Positions 35,957 to 43,743 of a DNA stretch of 64,000 nucleotides are shown here, piece by piece. The translations under genes were made by a program, and so were the position numbers. The first letter of the stretch is position 1. Each line of letters begins with the position of its first letter. Below the pieces are notes generated by a model, which saw only the letters and a list, made by a program, of their open reading frames with translations, had not been told where the DNA came from and did not search any database. The DNA lies in NCBI GenBank assembly GCA_964503045.1, contig CAZCZI010000030.1, positions 1-64,000 on the forward strand. Reading direction: 5' to 3'. Origin of the DNA: CAYZJR01 sp964503045 (GTDB lineage: Bacteria; Cyanobacteriota; Vampirovibrionia; Obscuribacterales; Obscuribacteraceae).

Positions 35957-36949
35957 ATGCAAACGCTTGTCCCAAGAGTCTTTGTCCAAGATAAAACCGC
36001 CATGGTTGAAAAACAATCGCGTCAGCGCCTGACAATCATTTGTCCGGTGTACAACGAGAAGGGTGTCGTACAGCTCTTCTTCCCGAGAATGCGCGCCGTC
36101 ATGGACGAATTGTCTAAGAGATATGACGTCAATCTCGTGTTTTCGGACAATCGTTCAACCGACACTACTCTTAGCGAAGTTCGCGAAATTTGCGACTCTA
36201 ATCCGGATGTGTTTGTAATTGCGCTCAGTGCAAACGTCGGCTACCAGTGCTCGATGGATTGTGCTCTGAGGACGTGTCACGGTGACATTTTTGGTTTCAT
36301 TGATGTAGATGGTGAAGATCCGCCAGAAATGATTCTTCAGCTCATTGAGCTCTATGAAAAAGGTTACGACATCGTGTATGGCGATCGAGTGGACCGCGAA
36401 GAAGTCTTCATTATCAAGTTTCTGCGCAAAGTGTTTTATCGTCTGCTCCGTAGAGTGGCTGACGATGAAGTAATTCTCGACATGGCAGAGTTTATGGTTA
36501 TGTCGAGGGAAGTTAGAGATGCTATCATCAACGATCGCACTTCCTATCCGTTTATTCGCGCATCAATTGGTCGGGTCGGATTTAAGCGAATCGGTATACC
36601 TTACAAACGGCAGCAGAGGCTTTCAGGGAAGAGTCACTATAATCTCTGGACCCTAACCAAGTTTGCAGTTGCAGGTATTTTGTCATCTTCGACATTGCTG
36701 CTGCGCCTGCCTCTCTACTCGCTGCCGATCTGGTTGTCGGCTGTCTTGATCGCAACCTATTTCTGGGCGACCCAGGGAACAGTGTGGTGGCTTCTAGCCC
36801 TCACTGCGCTGATTTGCGGCTATGTTGGCTGTACGGTCTCTTTCATTGGAATCTATGTCGGTCGTACTTACAAAAACTCACTGGGGCGCCCGAATTACGT
36901 AATCGACCACAAGCACAGCCTTTTGCAACCCTCTGACGTTCAGGATTGA
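35957..36949 (+). CDS. GT2 glycosyltransferase, polyprenyl-phosphate type
   Basis: The protein has 330 residues. The GT-A core is TIICPVYNEKGVVQLFF, LVFSDNRSTDTTLSEV and FIDVDGEDPPEMI. The second motif has DNRSTDT instead of DGS, which may shift donor preference. RRVADDEVILDMAEFMVMSR replaces the usual DTGDFRLM motif. Two C-terminal helices are present. An alternative start is ATG 36002, which would drop 15 residues before the domain. It precedes a GWGG-type GT4, as does the GT2 at 32316. Confidence 0.87.
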   Translation: MQTLVPRVFVQDKTAMVEKQSRQRLTIICPVYNEKGVVQLFFPRMRAVMDELSKRYDVNLVFSDNRSTDTTLSEVREICDSNPDVFVIALSANVGYQCSMDCALRTCHGDIFGFIDVDGEDPPEMILQLIELYEKGYDIVYGDRVDREEVFIIKFLRKVFYRLLRRVADDEVILDMAEFMVMSREVRDAIINDRTSYPFIRASIGRVGFKRIGIPYKRQQRLSGKSHYNLWTLTKFAVAGILSSSTLLLRLPLYSLPIWLSAVLIATYFWATQGTVWWLLALTALICGYVGCTVSFIGIYVGRTYKNSLGRPNYVIDHKHSLLQPSDVQD

Positions 36950-37054
36950 AGTCACCTAGTGTCGCAAGGTGTGCTCAAGCGCCATCCTTTAGCTGTGTAG
37001 AGGATGAAACCTTGTACAATGCTGCGGATTTGACTTGGTTGCTATAGAACAAAG

Positions 37055-38464
37055 ATGAGAATTTTGCTGGTTTCAAGAGAATATCCGCCCGACAGTGGTT
37101 GGGGCGGCATAGCCTCATATACATATCAACACGCTCATGCCCTGCTTCAGCTCGGGCACGATGTGGAGGTCGTCGCGCTTGCTGGAAAGGACGCGAAGGC
37201 AGAAAACACTGTCACAAAAATCGAAGACGGCATCACGGTTCATCGAGTTCCATCCGAAAACTCGCTAAAAGACTTGGACATGGTGCGTATTTCCACACCA
37301 TTTACGCACTTCGTTCTTCGCAATGTTGTGGCGCTCTCGAAAACAATTTTGCAAGCCCATCAAGAAAAACCATTTGATGTTGCCGAAAGCCCCGAGCATC
37401 TTGCCGAAGGTTTGTGCCCGGCGCTAACGAAGTTGCTACCGACGGTGGTGCGCCTCCACACTCCCCAATCCAAATTCATCGCCGAGCGATATCACAACTT
37501 GACCCCGTCGTTCGATCAAGAATTTGTTGCCATGATTGAGCGTCTAGCCATGGTGTCAGCGGACGTCATCACATCGCCCAGTGAGGATATGGCCGACTAT
37601 GTCGCATCCGATATGTCCTATCCGCGAAACCAGATTCATATAGTTAGAAACCCCGTAAACGTAGAGAAGTTCAATCCCGAAGGACCAAAAGCGCTAGCCG
37701 AAGATGGAAACCTCAAGGTTCTTTTCGTTGGACGCTTAGAGGAACGCAAAGGGATTCACTACCTAATAGAGGCCGTTCCAAAAATCGTAAAGGCGTTTCC
37801 AAAGGTTAGCTTCGTCATCATCGGAGCCGACACCAACAATGCTCGTGGGCAGACTTCCACACTGGCTGAGCTGCAGGCTCTAGTGGCGCAGTGTGGTTGC
37901 ACCGACAATGTTTCATTTATTCCTTACGTTCCACTTGCCCAGATTCCCGACTACTACCGCTCTGCCGCCGTCTCTGTCGTTCCATCCCTTTATGACAATG
38001 CACCATGCACAGTGCTCGAGGGAATGTCATCCGGCAAACCTGTGGTGACTACGAGTGCTGGTGGGTCGAAAGAGTATGTGGTCCACGGGGAGTCAGGACT
38101 TGTAGTCGCGCCGAAAGATGCTGCGGCTCTGGCGGCAGTCATCTCAGATCTCTTGCTTGATTCTCAAAAGCGCCTGTCTATGGGTGCGAATGCTCGAAAG
38201 CGCATTCTGGAACATTTTGATCCTATTCAGTTGGCTAAAGAAACAGTGGATATGTACGAACTCGCCATTAAGCGGTATGCGCAGCGTAATGTTTCTGCGA
38301 TCTATTCCAGACCGGCGGATCGTTTCCTCTCTGATACGGAAAATCTTCTTAGTGCCTACGATCGAATGCTTTACGACTTCCTTTATGTCAAGTCTTTGCG
38401 GTTTCGCTTGAAGCATCGTTTTCGTCGAGGCATCTCAATGATCGGCAGGTTGATTGGCGGCTGA
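37055..38464 (+). CDS. GT4 glycosyltransferase, GWGG-type paralog D
   Basis: The protein has 469 residues. It starts MRILLVSREYPPDSGWGGIA, with VLFVGRLEERKGIHYLIEAV and SLYDNAPCTVLEGMSSGKPVV. It is closest to paralog A in the donor domain (ERKGIHYLI). The tail is shorter: AIYSRPADRFLSDTENLL, then YVKSLRFRLKHRFRRGI. It lies 105 bp after the GT2 gene. This is the last gene of the glycan locus before the repeat-promoter region. Confidence 0.9.
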   Translation: MRILLVSREYPPDSGWGGIASYTYQHAHALLQLGHDVEVVALAGKDAKAENTVTKIEDGITVHRVPSENSLKDLDMVRISTPFTHFVLRNVVALSKTILQAHQEKPFDVAESPEHLAEGLCPALTKLLPTVVRLHTPQSKFIAERYHNLTPSFDQEFVAMIERLAMVSADVITSPSEDMADYVASDMSYPRNQIHIVRNPVNVEKFNPEGPKALAEDGNLKVLFVGRLEERKGIHYLIEAVPKIVKAFPKVSFVIIGADTNNARGQTSTLAELQALVAQCGCTDNVSFIPYVPLAQIPDYYRSAAVSVVPSLYDNAPCTVLEGMSSGKPVVTTSAGGSKEYVVHGESGLVVAPKDAAALAAVISDLLLDSQKRLSMGANARKRILEHFDPIQLAKETVDMYELAIKRYAQRNVSAIYSRPADRFLSDTENLLSAYDRMLYDFLYVKSLRFRLKHRFRRGISMIGRLIGG

Positions 38465-38488
38465 GTCCGGATATTTGTCCTTTAAGGA

Positions 38489-38610
38489 CCACTTCAACCG
38501 TTCCACTCCTTATGCACTAATTGCTCAAAAGATGTTGGTGTAGATCCACATTGCACCGGCTCCCTCGTGGGTCTAGCATGCACTTGTTCGATTGCCAACG
38601 TGGGCTGAAA
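38489..38610 (+). repeat. Promoter-bearing repeat, copy R1 (diverged)
   Basis: It aligns with R2 and R3 from a TTCCAC-CCTTATGCAC segment through the operator and promoter to a final GCTGAAA. It is clearly diverged but keeps element spacing. Confidence 0.7.
38537..38579 (+). promoter_or_regulatory. Shared-type promoter, copy 1
   Basis: Operator-like GGTGTAGATCCACA (38537-38550) abuts -35 TTGCAC (38551-38556). A 17-bp spacer leads to -10 TAGCAT (38574-38579) and then GCAC. It points to the small exported protein at 38620. Same layout as copies at 39708, 40399, 41986 and 48706. Confidence 0.72.
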
Positions 38611-38619
38611 GCGATTTTT

Positions 38620-38853
38620 ATGTCTTTGCTTATCACCATGCTATGGGTTTCAATGCTTTGCATTGCAGTGGCGTTTCCGTTGTCGTCATTCGCCGCCCAA
38701 CCTGGTGCCGGAGGCAGCGAGAGAGCGCAATCAAAGAGAGTCGAGCCGTTTAACTTGAAGAAATGGTACTGGCCCCGGCGTGTCGTGATTAACTCGAAAA
38801 CTTCCAAGCGCGTAAACTGGGACATGTTTCATTCTCGAGCCACCTTGGGATAG
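38620..38853 (+). CDS. Small exported protein, unknown
   Basis: The protein has 77 residues. From ATG 38620 it begins with a hydrophobic signal sequence (SLLITMLWVSMLCIAVAF) and a possible AxA-type cleavage after SSFAA, leaving about 52 residues that are basic and rich in Trp/Lys (LKKWYWPRRVV). An in-frame extension to 38521 runs through repeat R1 and is unlikely to be translated. No ribosome site is strong. It is the first gene served by the shared promoter type. No family was recognised. Confidence 0.5.
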   Translation: MSLLITMLWVSMLCIAVAFPLSSFAAQPGAGGSERAQSKRVEPFNLKKWYWPRRVVINSKTSKRVNWDMFHSRATLG

Positions 38854-38862
38854 TGTGGTTCA

Positions 38863-39576
38863 CTACTTCAAAGCCTCATCAATCAACGGACGAAGCTTCT
38901 TCGCCCACACGACATATCCATCTCGTGTCAGATGCAAGAAATACGACATCTTTTGCTCAGAAATCTCGCCTTTATCGTTGAGCAACTCATTGTTGATGTT
39001 CAGATAATGTATGTTTGTTCCATCATCCATTGATGAAAGCAATTGATTTACTTTGTCCACGCGCTTGCTTATCGGATCGTTCAACGTCTGATGGCGCGGC
39101 AGCAATCCCATCAAAATGATCTGAGTCTTCGGCACATTCAGTCGCACGATTTCAACAATCTTCTTAATCTGTGACGCAATAAACTCTGGCGAATTTCGCT
39201 TATTCGTAAGGTCATTTGTACCGATCAACACAACCGTCACTTTCGCATCGATGTTTTCGAGATCGCACCACCCAAGTCTGCGAATCGTATCTTCTGTGGT
39301 ATCTCCTGGCACCGCAAAAAGCGCACAGTTCAACTTGGCAAACTCTTTGTTCCAAACAGTGAGACCATCGGTTTTCCACATCGAGGTAATCGAATCGCCG
39401 ATCCACAATATATCGAGCTTCTTGTTTTGTGGTTCCTCATATCTCTCGACATATCGCAGCGCCTTTTGATCTGCCCCTTGTCCCTTTTGCAGACCCGACT
39501 TAAGTCCAACCACAAAAGCAATCAACAAAAACGCTATTGCGGCGTATTGTATTGGACGTAAACGGGGGAACTGCAC
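38863..39576 (-). CDS. Membrane-anchored SGNH/GDSL hydrolase-like protein with altered catalytic Asp
   Basis: About 237 residues. One N-terminal helix (about 8-26) anchors the protein. SGNH blocks are ILWIGDSITSMW, FAVPGDTTED, VLIGTNDLT and YFLHLTRDGY, matching the PAF-acetylhydrolase-like group. The last block normally reads DFLHL; here the Asp three residues before His is Tyr (codon TAT), so the triad looks incomplete. GTG 39576 is chosen for AAGGAAGG about 10 bp upstream; ATG 39618 is in frame without one. It converges with the small exported protein gene. Confidence 0.75.
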   Translation of the reverse strand: MQFPRLRPIQYAAIAFLLIAFVVGLKSGLQKGQGADQKALRYVERYEEPQNKKLDILWIGDSITSMWKTDGLTVWNKEFAKLNCALFAVPGDTTEDTIRRLGWCDLENIDAKVTVVLIGTNDLTNKRNSPEFIASQIKKIVEIVRLNVPKTQIILMGLLPRHQTLNDPISKRVDKVNQLLSSMDDGTNIHYLNINNELLNDKGEISEQKMSYFLHLTRDGYVVWAKKLRPLIDEALK

Positions 39577-39646
39577 GGCGTTGAGACCTTCCTTATAGGC
39601 GAGACAAAACCATAGCACAAATGCACAGTTCTTGTTCTGGGTTCAA

Positions 39647-39782
39647 TCGCCATTAAAGCCCATTCTCACTGTTCCACCCCTTATGCACCAACTCTTCAAA
39701 AAGTATCTGTGCAAATCCCACATTGCATTCGCTCGATCGCAGCGTTAGGATGCATTCATTCGCTCGCTAACGCGCGCTGAAA
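39647..39782 (+). repeat. Promoter-bearing repeat, copy R2
   Basis: It is 136 bp long and about 97% identical to R3 (40338-40472), differing by a few substitutions and one inserted C in the operator. R2 and R3 are direct repeats flanking the vapBC remnant. Confidence 0.9.
39708..39751 (+). promoter_or_regulatory. Shared-type promoter, copy 2
   Basis: TGTGCAAATCCCACA (one extra C) abuts -35 TTGCAT (39723-39728), then a 17-bp spacer and -10 TAGGAT (39746-39751) followed by GCATTC. It lies about 100 bp upstream of the vapB-like gene. The inserted base breaks operator symmetry, and the served toxin gene is broken too. Confidence 0.7.
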
Positions 39783-39857
39783 TCTGCGTCCTATCCCGAA
39801 ATCGTCCGAACCTCTTCTGATAAAATAGAAATAGAAACAAGCTCCGGGGCAAGCGTC

Positions 39858-40064
39858 ATGGATGCCGCACGAAAGAAACGATCCGTAAGCAAAGCAACTC
39901 CGCGTAAATTACCCAGGACTGCGAGTGAACGCGTGAATAAAGTGAAGCAGATGTTTAAGGAATGGCTCCGAGATTCATCGGGCTATGACGAAGAGGCTTG
40001 GCCAGAGCTTAAGCGTGCTTTGAACGAGAATCATTCGAGGTCTCACAAGTTACTCGATGACTAA
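39858..40064 (+). CDS. VapB-like antitoxin, partner toxin deleted
   Basis: The protein has 68 residues. It is basic at the N-terminus (ARKKRSVSKATPRKL) and ends with an acidic helix (SGYDEEAWPELKRALNENH) of the kind antitoxins use to bind PIN toxins. Its end overlaps the start of a VapC-like frame by 8 bp, the usual coupling of such modules. The antitoxin call rests mostly on this neighbour. A second -10-like AAAAT stretch lies near 39830. Confidence 0.6.
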   Translation: MDAARKKRSVSKATPRKLPRTASERVNKVKQMFKEWLRDSSGYDEEAWPELKRALNENHSRSHKLLDD

Positions 40065-40334
40065 ATTCATTCTGTTAGACGCGGGACCTCTAGGAATGAT
40101 CAGGGATTTTTGCCAATAACGTCGGATGCCATGCTGAAAGCAGCGGAGCTTTGGGCGATGGTAAGGAAAAGAGGGAAGCCCACCGCATCGGATTCCGACC
40201 TTGATGCGGATGCAATCTTGGCTGCGCAGGCTATGACGGTTGACTTGAGCCGCCGTCAAACCATGATTGCGACGTGCAATGTCAAACATCTTGAACTGTT
40301 TACTGTTGCTAAATTGTGGAGTGAGATTGATTGA
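40057..40334 (+). pseudogene. VapC PIN-domain toxin remnant with internal deletion and frameshift
   Basis: From ATG 40057 the frame reads MTKFILLDAGPLGMI, a PIN-domain start with the first catalytic Asp, then stops at TAA 40117-40119. In another frame from about 40110, LPITSDAMLKAAELWAMVRK, then GKPTASDSDLDADAILAAQA and MIATCNVKHLELF, is the C-terminal half of a VapC, ending at 40334. About 60 central residues, including a conserved acidic residue, are missing between them. The toxin should be inactive. Confidence 0.8.
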
Positions 40335-40337
40335 CAG

Positions 40338-40472
40338 TCGCCATTAAAGCCCACTTCCACTGTTCCACCCCTTATGCACCAACTCTTCAAAAAGTATCTG
40401 TGCAAATCCACATTGCATTCGCTCGATCGCAGCGTTAGGATGCATTCATTCGCTCGCTAACGCGCGCTGAAA
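40338..40472 (+). repeat. Promoter-bearing repeat, copy R3
   Basis: It is 135 bp long, nearly identical to R2, and begins 4 bp after the vapC remnant's stop. Confidence 0.9.
40399..40441 (+). promoter_or_regulatory. Shared-type promoter, copy 3
   Basis: TGTGCAAATCCACA (40399-40412) abuts -35 TTGCAT (40413-40418), then a 17-bp spacer and -10 TAGGAT (40436-40441) followed by GCATTC. It serves the helical protein at 40526, with a leader of about 78 bases. Confidence 0.78.
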
Positions 40473-40525
40473 CCTGTTCTTTATCACCAACATTCCCTCC
40501 CTGCCAGAAAACCGGGTGCATATTC

Positions 40526-41947
40526 ATGTGGCAAAATTCCTACGAAATCGCAGAACGACAAATGATTCAAATGAATCTCAAAGTCGCCAAAAAGCATGCC
40601 GAGGACGCGTTGCGACTCGCGCGAAACGAAAACTCTCACCAGGGTGTAATCGAGTCGTATCGCCTCTTGATTCAGATTTTTGAATTCATGGGCAATGAAG
40701 GGCGCGCCAAGGACTTTCTGCATAAATCAATAAAGTATGCAGAAGCCAATCTTGGACCGGAAAGCCTAGTGTTTGCCGATCAGTTGTCTGTTTTGGCAGA
40801 CTATGAAGGAGACCGCAAGCCCGAAAAGGCAGAACAGTTGATGCGGAGATATGTAAGCATCTATGAAACCAATGGCGACAACAAACTCACAGTGGAAGCC
40901 TACAACTGCATGATTGAGTTCTTCATGCTCCATGACAAACCGAAAGACGCAGAGGTCTTTCAGCTCAAACAATTCGCGCTCGCGAAGGAGACGTTCGGTC
41001 CCTTTTATGATGATTTGGAACAACACGTAACTTATTACGCTCTAATTTTGCAGGGACTCAAGAGAGACGAAGAACGGCTTGAAATCTTGGAAATCAGTGA
41101 CCGCTGTTTTCACATAAATTACTTCAAGGAGAAGAATGAGGAGCTTCTGGATAACACCATTGAAACGATATGCGGAGGCACTGAGGACTTTCGACCGCCG
41201 GCAGATCAAGAAAATAAAGCAATCAATTGTCGGCTGGAAGACTTGCGTTGCGCCGTTGAGGTGTTGCATCAGATCGGTGTCGAAAACTCCAAGAGAGTAC
41301 ACGAACAGGATCTATTTGTTGAAATGAGAAGAAAGGCAGGCTTCATGCCGTATTTCTTCGCCAAGACTAAATTGGCTCACGCTGTTCGACGAGAAGCGAT
41401 CATAGAGAACAGCACTGAAGGTATGCTTGAAGCCGCAGTGCTTTTCAAGGAACTCGCTGAGGAATGTCTGGGCGACAGTCGCAACCGCAAATTCCATGTG
41501 CTCGCAGTGATTGAACTGGCGCGAATGGATGCAGCCTTCGCCGCGGATGCTGCGTCTGCGATTGCCGCGTTGCCTGATACGACTGAGCGTTTGTACACGA
41601 CTGCCTTGATGATGATTATGCAAAATTCCGATCCAAGTGATACCCGCGCAGCATTGCGCCAAGCTGTGATGTACAACGAACAAGTCCTCAAAGCGCTCGA
41701 GAAGAGTTTCTCGCAGGCAGAAACCTCTTCCGATGAATGGCGTGAACGAGCAAAACGGCAGATTGCGATCACGTACGCAAAGTGTTTCGGTCATCTCTGG
41801 AGAGAAACGCCAGGTGCGATCGACTTATTGAAGGATGTTTCCGCAGAAACAAATGATGAATTGCAGAGGCTGCTGGCAGAAACCAAAAACGCTGATAACA
41901 AATGCATGACGGTGCTGCGCGCGCTGCTTAATGTTCCGGTCTGTTGA
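40526..41947 (+). CDS. Helical repeat protein of unknown function, paralog 1
   Basis: The protein has 473 residues and no signal peptide or membrane helix. The first 200 residues are TPR-like helical pairs (AKKHAEDALRLARNENSHQG, RAKDFLHKSIKYAEANLGPE, KAEQLMRRYVSIYE). The second half is helical with a conserved core (FFAKTKLAHAVRREAI, AAVLFKELAEECLGDS, KRQIAITYAKCFGHLWRETP). It resembles no family I recognise. The 21 bp before the ATG (CAGAAAACCGGGTGCATATTC, split here as seen in both genes) is identical to that of paralog 2, as is the shared promoter upstream. Confidence 0.8.
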   Translation: MWQNSYEIAERQMIQMNLKVAKKHAEDALRLARNENSHQGVIESYRLLIQIFEFMGNEGRAKDFLHKSIKYAEANLGPESLVFADQLSVLADYEGDRKPEKAEQLMRRYVSIYETNGDNKLTVEAYNCMIEFFMLHDKPKDAEVFQLKQFALAKETFGPFYDDLEQHVTYYALILQGLKRDEERLEILEISDRCFHINYFKEKNEELLDNTIETICGGTEDFRPPADQENKAINCRLEDLRCAVEVLHQIGVENSKRVHEQDLFVEMRRKAGFMPYFFAKTKLAHAVRREAIIENSTEGMLEAAVLFKELAEECLGDSRNRKFHVLAVIELARMDAAFAADAASAIAALPDTTERLYTTALMMIMQNSDPSDTRAALRQAVMYNEQVLKALEKSFSQAETSSDEWRERAKRQIAITYAKCFGHLWRETPGAIDLLKDVSAETNDELQRLLAETKNADNKCMTVLRALLNVPVC

Positions 41948-41983
41948 AAAATAGTAACGCAGAACAAACTCGAAACAAAAAAG

Positions 41984-42060
41984 ACTGTGTAAATCCACAT
42001 TGCTTTCCTTCGATCTCGGGTTTAGGATGCATTCATACATTCATTCGCGCGCAAGCTGAA
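41984..42060 (+). repeat. Promoter-bearing repeat, copy R4 (shortened)
   Basis: It shares the operator-promoter part of R2/R3, to the final GCTGAA, but not the upstream CATTAAAGCC and TTATGCACC section. Confidence 0.75.
41986..42028 (+). promoter_or_regulatory. Shared-type promoter, copy 4
   Basis: TGTGTAAATCCACA (41986-41999) abuts -35 TTGCTT (42000-42005), then a 17-bp spacer and -10 TAGGAT (42023-42028) followed by GCATTC. It serves paralog 2 at 42124. Confidence 0.78.
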
Positions 42061-42123
42061 TCTCGTTCGAACCCCTTCCCCTGAAAGTCATCCCCTCCCA
42101 GTCAGAAAACCGGGTGCATATTC

Positions 42124-43602
42124 ATGTGGCAAAATTCTTACGACATCGCAGAAGGTCAAATGTTTCAGAAACCGAAACTTGCTAGAAAGCATGCAGAAGA
42201 CGCAGTGCGACTAGCGAAAAAGGAGAGCGATCACGAGGGAGTGATCGAGTCATATCGACTCTTGATGGAAATTTTGGAACGCATGCTGAAAGACGAGCGG
42301 CGCGCAAAGGACGTGCTGCATGCATCAATAAAATACGCAGAGGCAAATATTGGCCCGAACAGCGTGGCGTTTGCTGAACAGTTGGCATTTTTGGCATACA
42401 GCGAACAGCACAGCAAGCCCGAAAAAGCTCAACAACTGATGCGCCGATATTTGAGTATCTACGAATCACATGACGACACCGAGCGCACGATTCAAGCCTA
42501 CGATGCAGTGATCGAATTTTTCTTTAACCACAATCTGCAAATTGCTGAAGAACTGCAACTGAAGTGTTTGGCGTTTCTAAAGGAAAAGTTTGGCTCGTCC
42601 CACGAGAGTTTTAAGAGCAACTTGGACTACTACTGCCAAATCCTGCAAGAACTCGGCAAAGAAGAAGAGCGTGAACTCTCCATCATAAGTAATCAATGCT
42701 TTCATATCGATTTCTTTGAGGAAGATAACGAGAAGCTTCTGAAAGAGACGATTAGAACCATTCGTGGTGACGCGCAAAATTTTCGACCGCCGACAAATGA
42801 CGAAGACGCTGCATCGGATTTCAGTCTGGAAGAACTGCTTAAAGCTGTTGCAGAGCTGCGTCGAACCGCCGCCGCCAATGCAAATAAGATTGACGAGAAT
42901 GAGTTGTTCGCAGATATAAAAAAGAAAGCGGCGTTTATGACGTATTATTTTGCAAAGAAAAAATTGGCTGAAGCAGTACGACAAATCGCGCTGGTCGAAA
43001 ACGACAGTGAGCTCATGCTTGAAGCCTCGATGCTCTTCGAGGAGCTGACCGAGGAATGTCTCGGCGATGATAGCAATGTCAGATTGCGCATTGTGACAAT
43101 GGTTGAACTTGCCCGAATGGATGCAAGTTACATGCCTGGCGCTGAATCGGCGGTCAATTCACTTTGCGACGCAACCGAGCGTTTGTACACGAAAGCCTTG
43201 CTGAAGTTTATGCAAAGCGATGATGGAACTGAGGTTCGCGAGGCGATGCGCAAAGCAATTATCGACAATGAGCTGGTCGTTAAATCACTGCAAGCTGGAC
43301 TATTGTCCGGTGATTCCTCTGATGATTGGCATGTGAGAACAATGAAACATTATGCACTCTCATACACAAAGTGTTTCGGACAGCTTTGGCGAGAAACCCA
43401 AGGTGCGATCGATCTACTCAATAATGTTTATGAAGACTGCAGACAGGAAATGGTGGAACGTTCGGTGAGTTCGATCGAAGATTTGGATGATGACGAAGAC
43501 GATGAGTCAGATCAAGAATCAGATGAAGAATCAGATGAAGAATCAGACGAAGAGCTCATGTCCGCATGTCGCGGGATCCTCAATACTCCGATCAATCGAT
43601 AG
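42124..43602 (+). CDS. Helical repeat protein of unknown function, paralog 2, with acidic insertion
   Basis: The protein has 492 residues and is collinear with the upstream gene: MWQNSYDIAEGQM, ARKHAEDAVRLAKKESDHEG, KAQQLMRRYLSIYES, YYFAKKKLAEAVRQIALVE, FEELTEECLGDD, YTKCFGQLWRETQGAIDLL. Near residue 455 an Asp/Glu/Ser tract made by a 12-bp tandem repeat is inserted before the shared C-terminal end (MSACRGILNTPI against MTVLRALLNVPV). It is a cytoplasmic helical scaffold by appearance. A stem-loop follows 28 bp after the stop. Function unknown. Confidence 0.8.
   Translation: MWQNSYDIAEGQMFQKPKLARKHAEDAVRLAKKESDHEGVIESYRLLMEILERMLKDERRAKDVLHASIKYAEANIGPNSVAFAEQLAFLAYSEQHSKPEKAQQLMRRYLSIYESHDDTERTIQAYDAVIEFFFNHNLQIAEELQLKCLAFLKEKFGSSHESFKSNLDYYCQILQELGKEEERELSIISNQCFHIDFFEEDNEKLLKETIRTIRGDAQNFRPPTNDEDAASDFSLEELLKAVAELRRTAAANANKIDENELFADIKKKAAFMTYYFAKKKLAEAVRQIALVENDSELMLEASMLFEELTEECLGDDSNVRLRIVTMVELARMDASYMPGAESAVNSLCDATERLYTKALLKFMQSDDGTEVREAMRKAIIDNELVVKSLQAGLLSGDSSDDWHVRTMKHYALSYTKCFGQLWRETQGAIDLLNNVYEDCRQEMVERSVSSIEDLDDDEDDESDQESDEESDEESDEELMSACRGILNTPINR
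43507..43554 (+). repeat. 12-bp tandem repeat coding an acidic tract
   Basis: Four units of TCAGATGAAGAA with small changes encode Ser-Asp-(Glu/Gln)-Glu repeats inside the second helical paralog. It is absent from the first paralog. Confidence 0.88.
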
Positions 43603-43629
43603 ATATTAGTTTCCCCGGGTGCTCTGCAC

Positions 43630-43655
43630 GCACGGCAATCTGCAAGTTGCCGTGC
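43630..43655. terminator. Stem-loop after helical paralog 2
   Basis: Stem GCACGGCAA / TTGCCGTGC with an 8-base loop. No T run follows, so termination would be weak. Confidence 0.45.
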
Positions 43656-43743
43656 TGATGCAGTTTCAGCCCAAGAAGTAGTGAATTGCAACTTGCAAAA
43701 TAGGGTCGGACAGCAGTATGCTAAAAATCAACGAGGTAATCTC

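Noticed and set aside
38521..38619. N-terminal extension of the small exported protein
   Set aside because: It would be translated from inside the operator-promoter repeat and would bury the signal peptide 33 residues in.
41986..41999. Palindrome read as a canonical CRP site
   Set aside because: CRP sites have TGTGA-N6-TCACA (8 bases between TGTG and CACA); here only 6 separate the half-sites, so a different or divergent regulator is more likely.
38489..42060. Repeat-gene-repeat array as an integron or attC cassette array
   Set aside because: The repeats lie upstream of genes and carry promoter elements; no attC-like imperfect stem with RYYYAAC/GTTRRRY ends and no integrase gene is present.
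42060..42080. CGTTCGAACCCC as a tRNA T-loop
   Set aside because: No acceptor or anticodon stem can be formed around it and it lies in the leader of the helical paralog gene.
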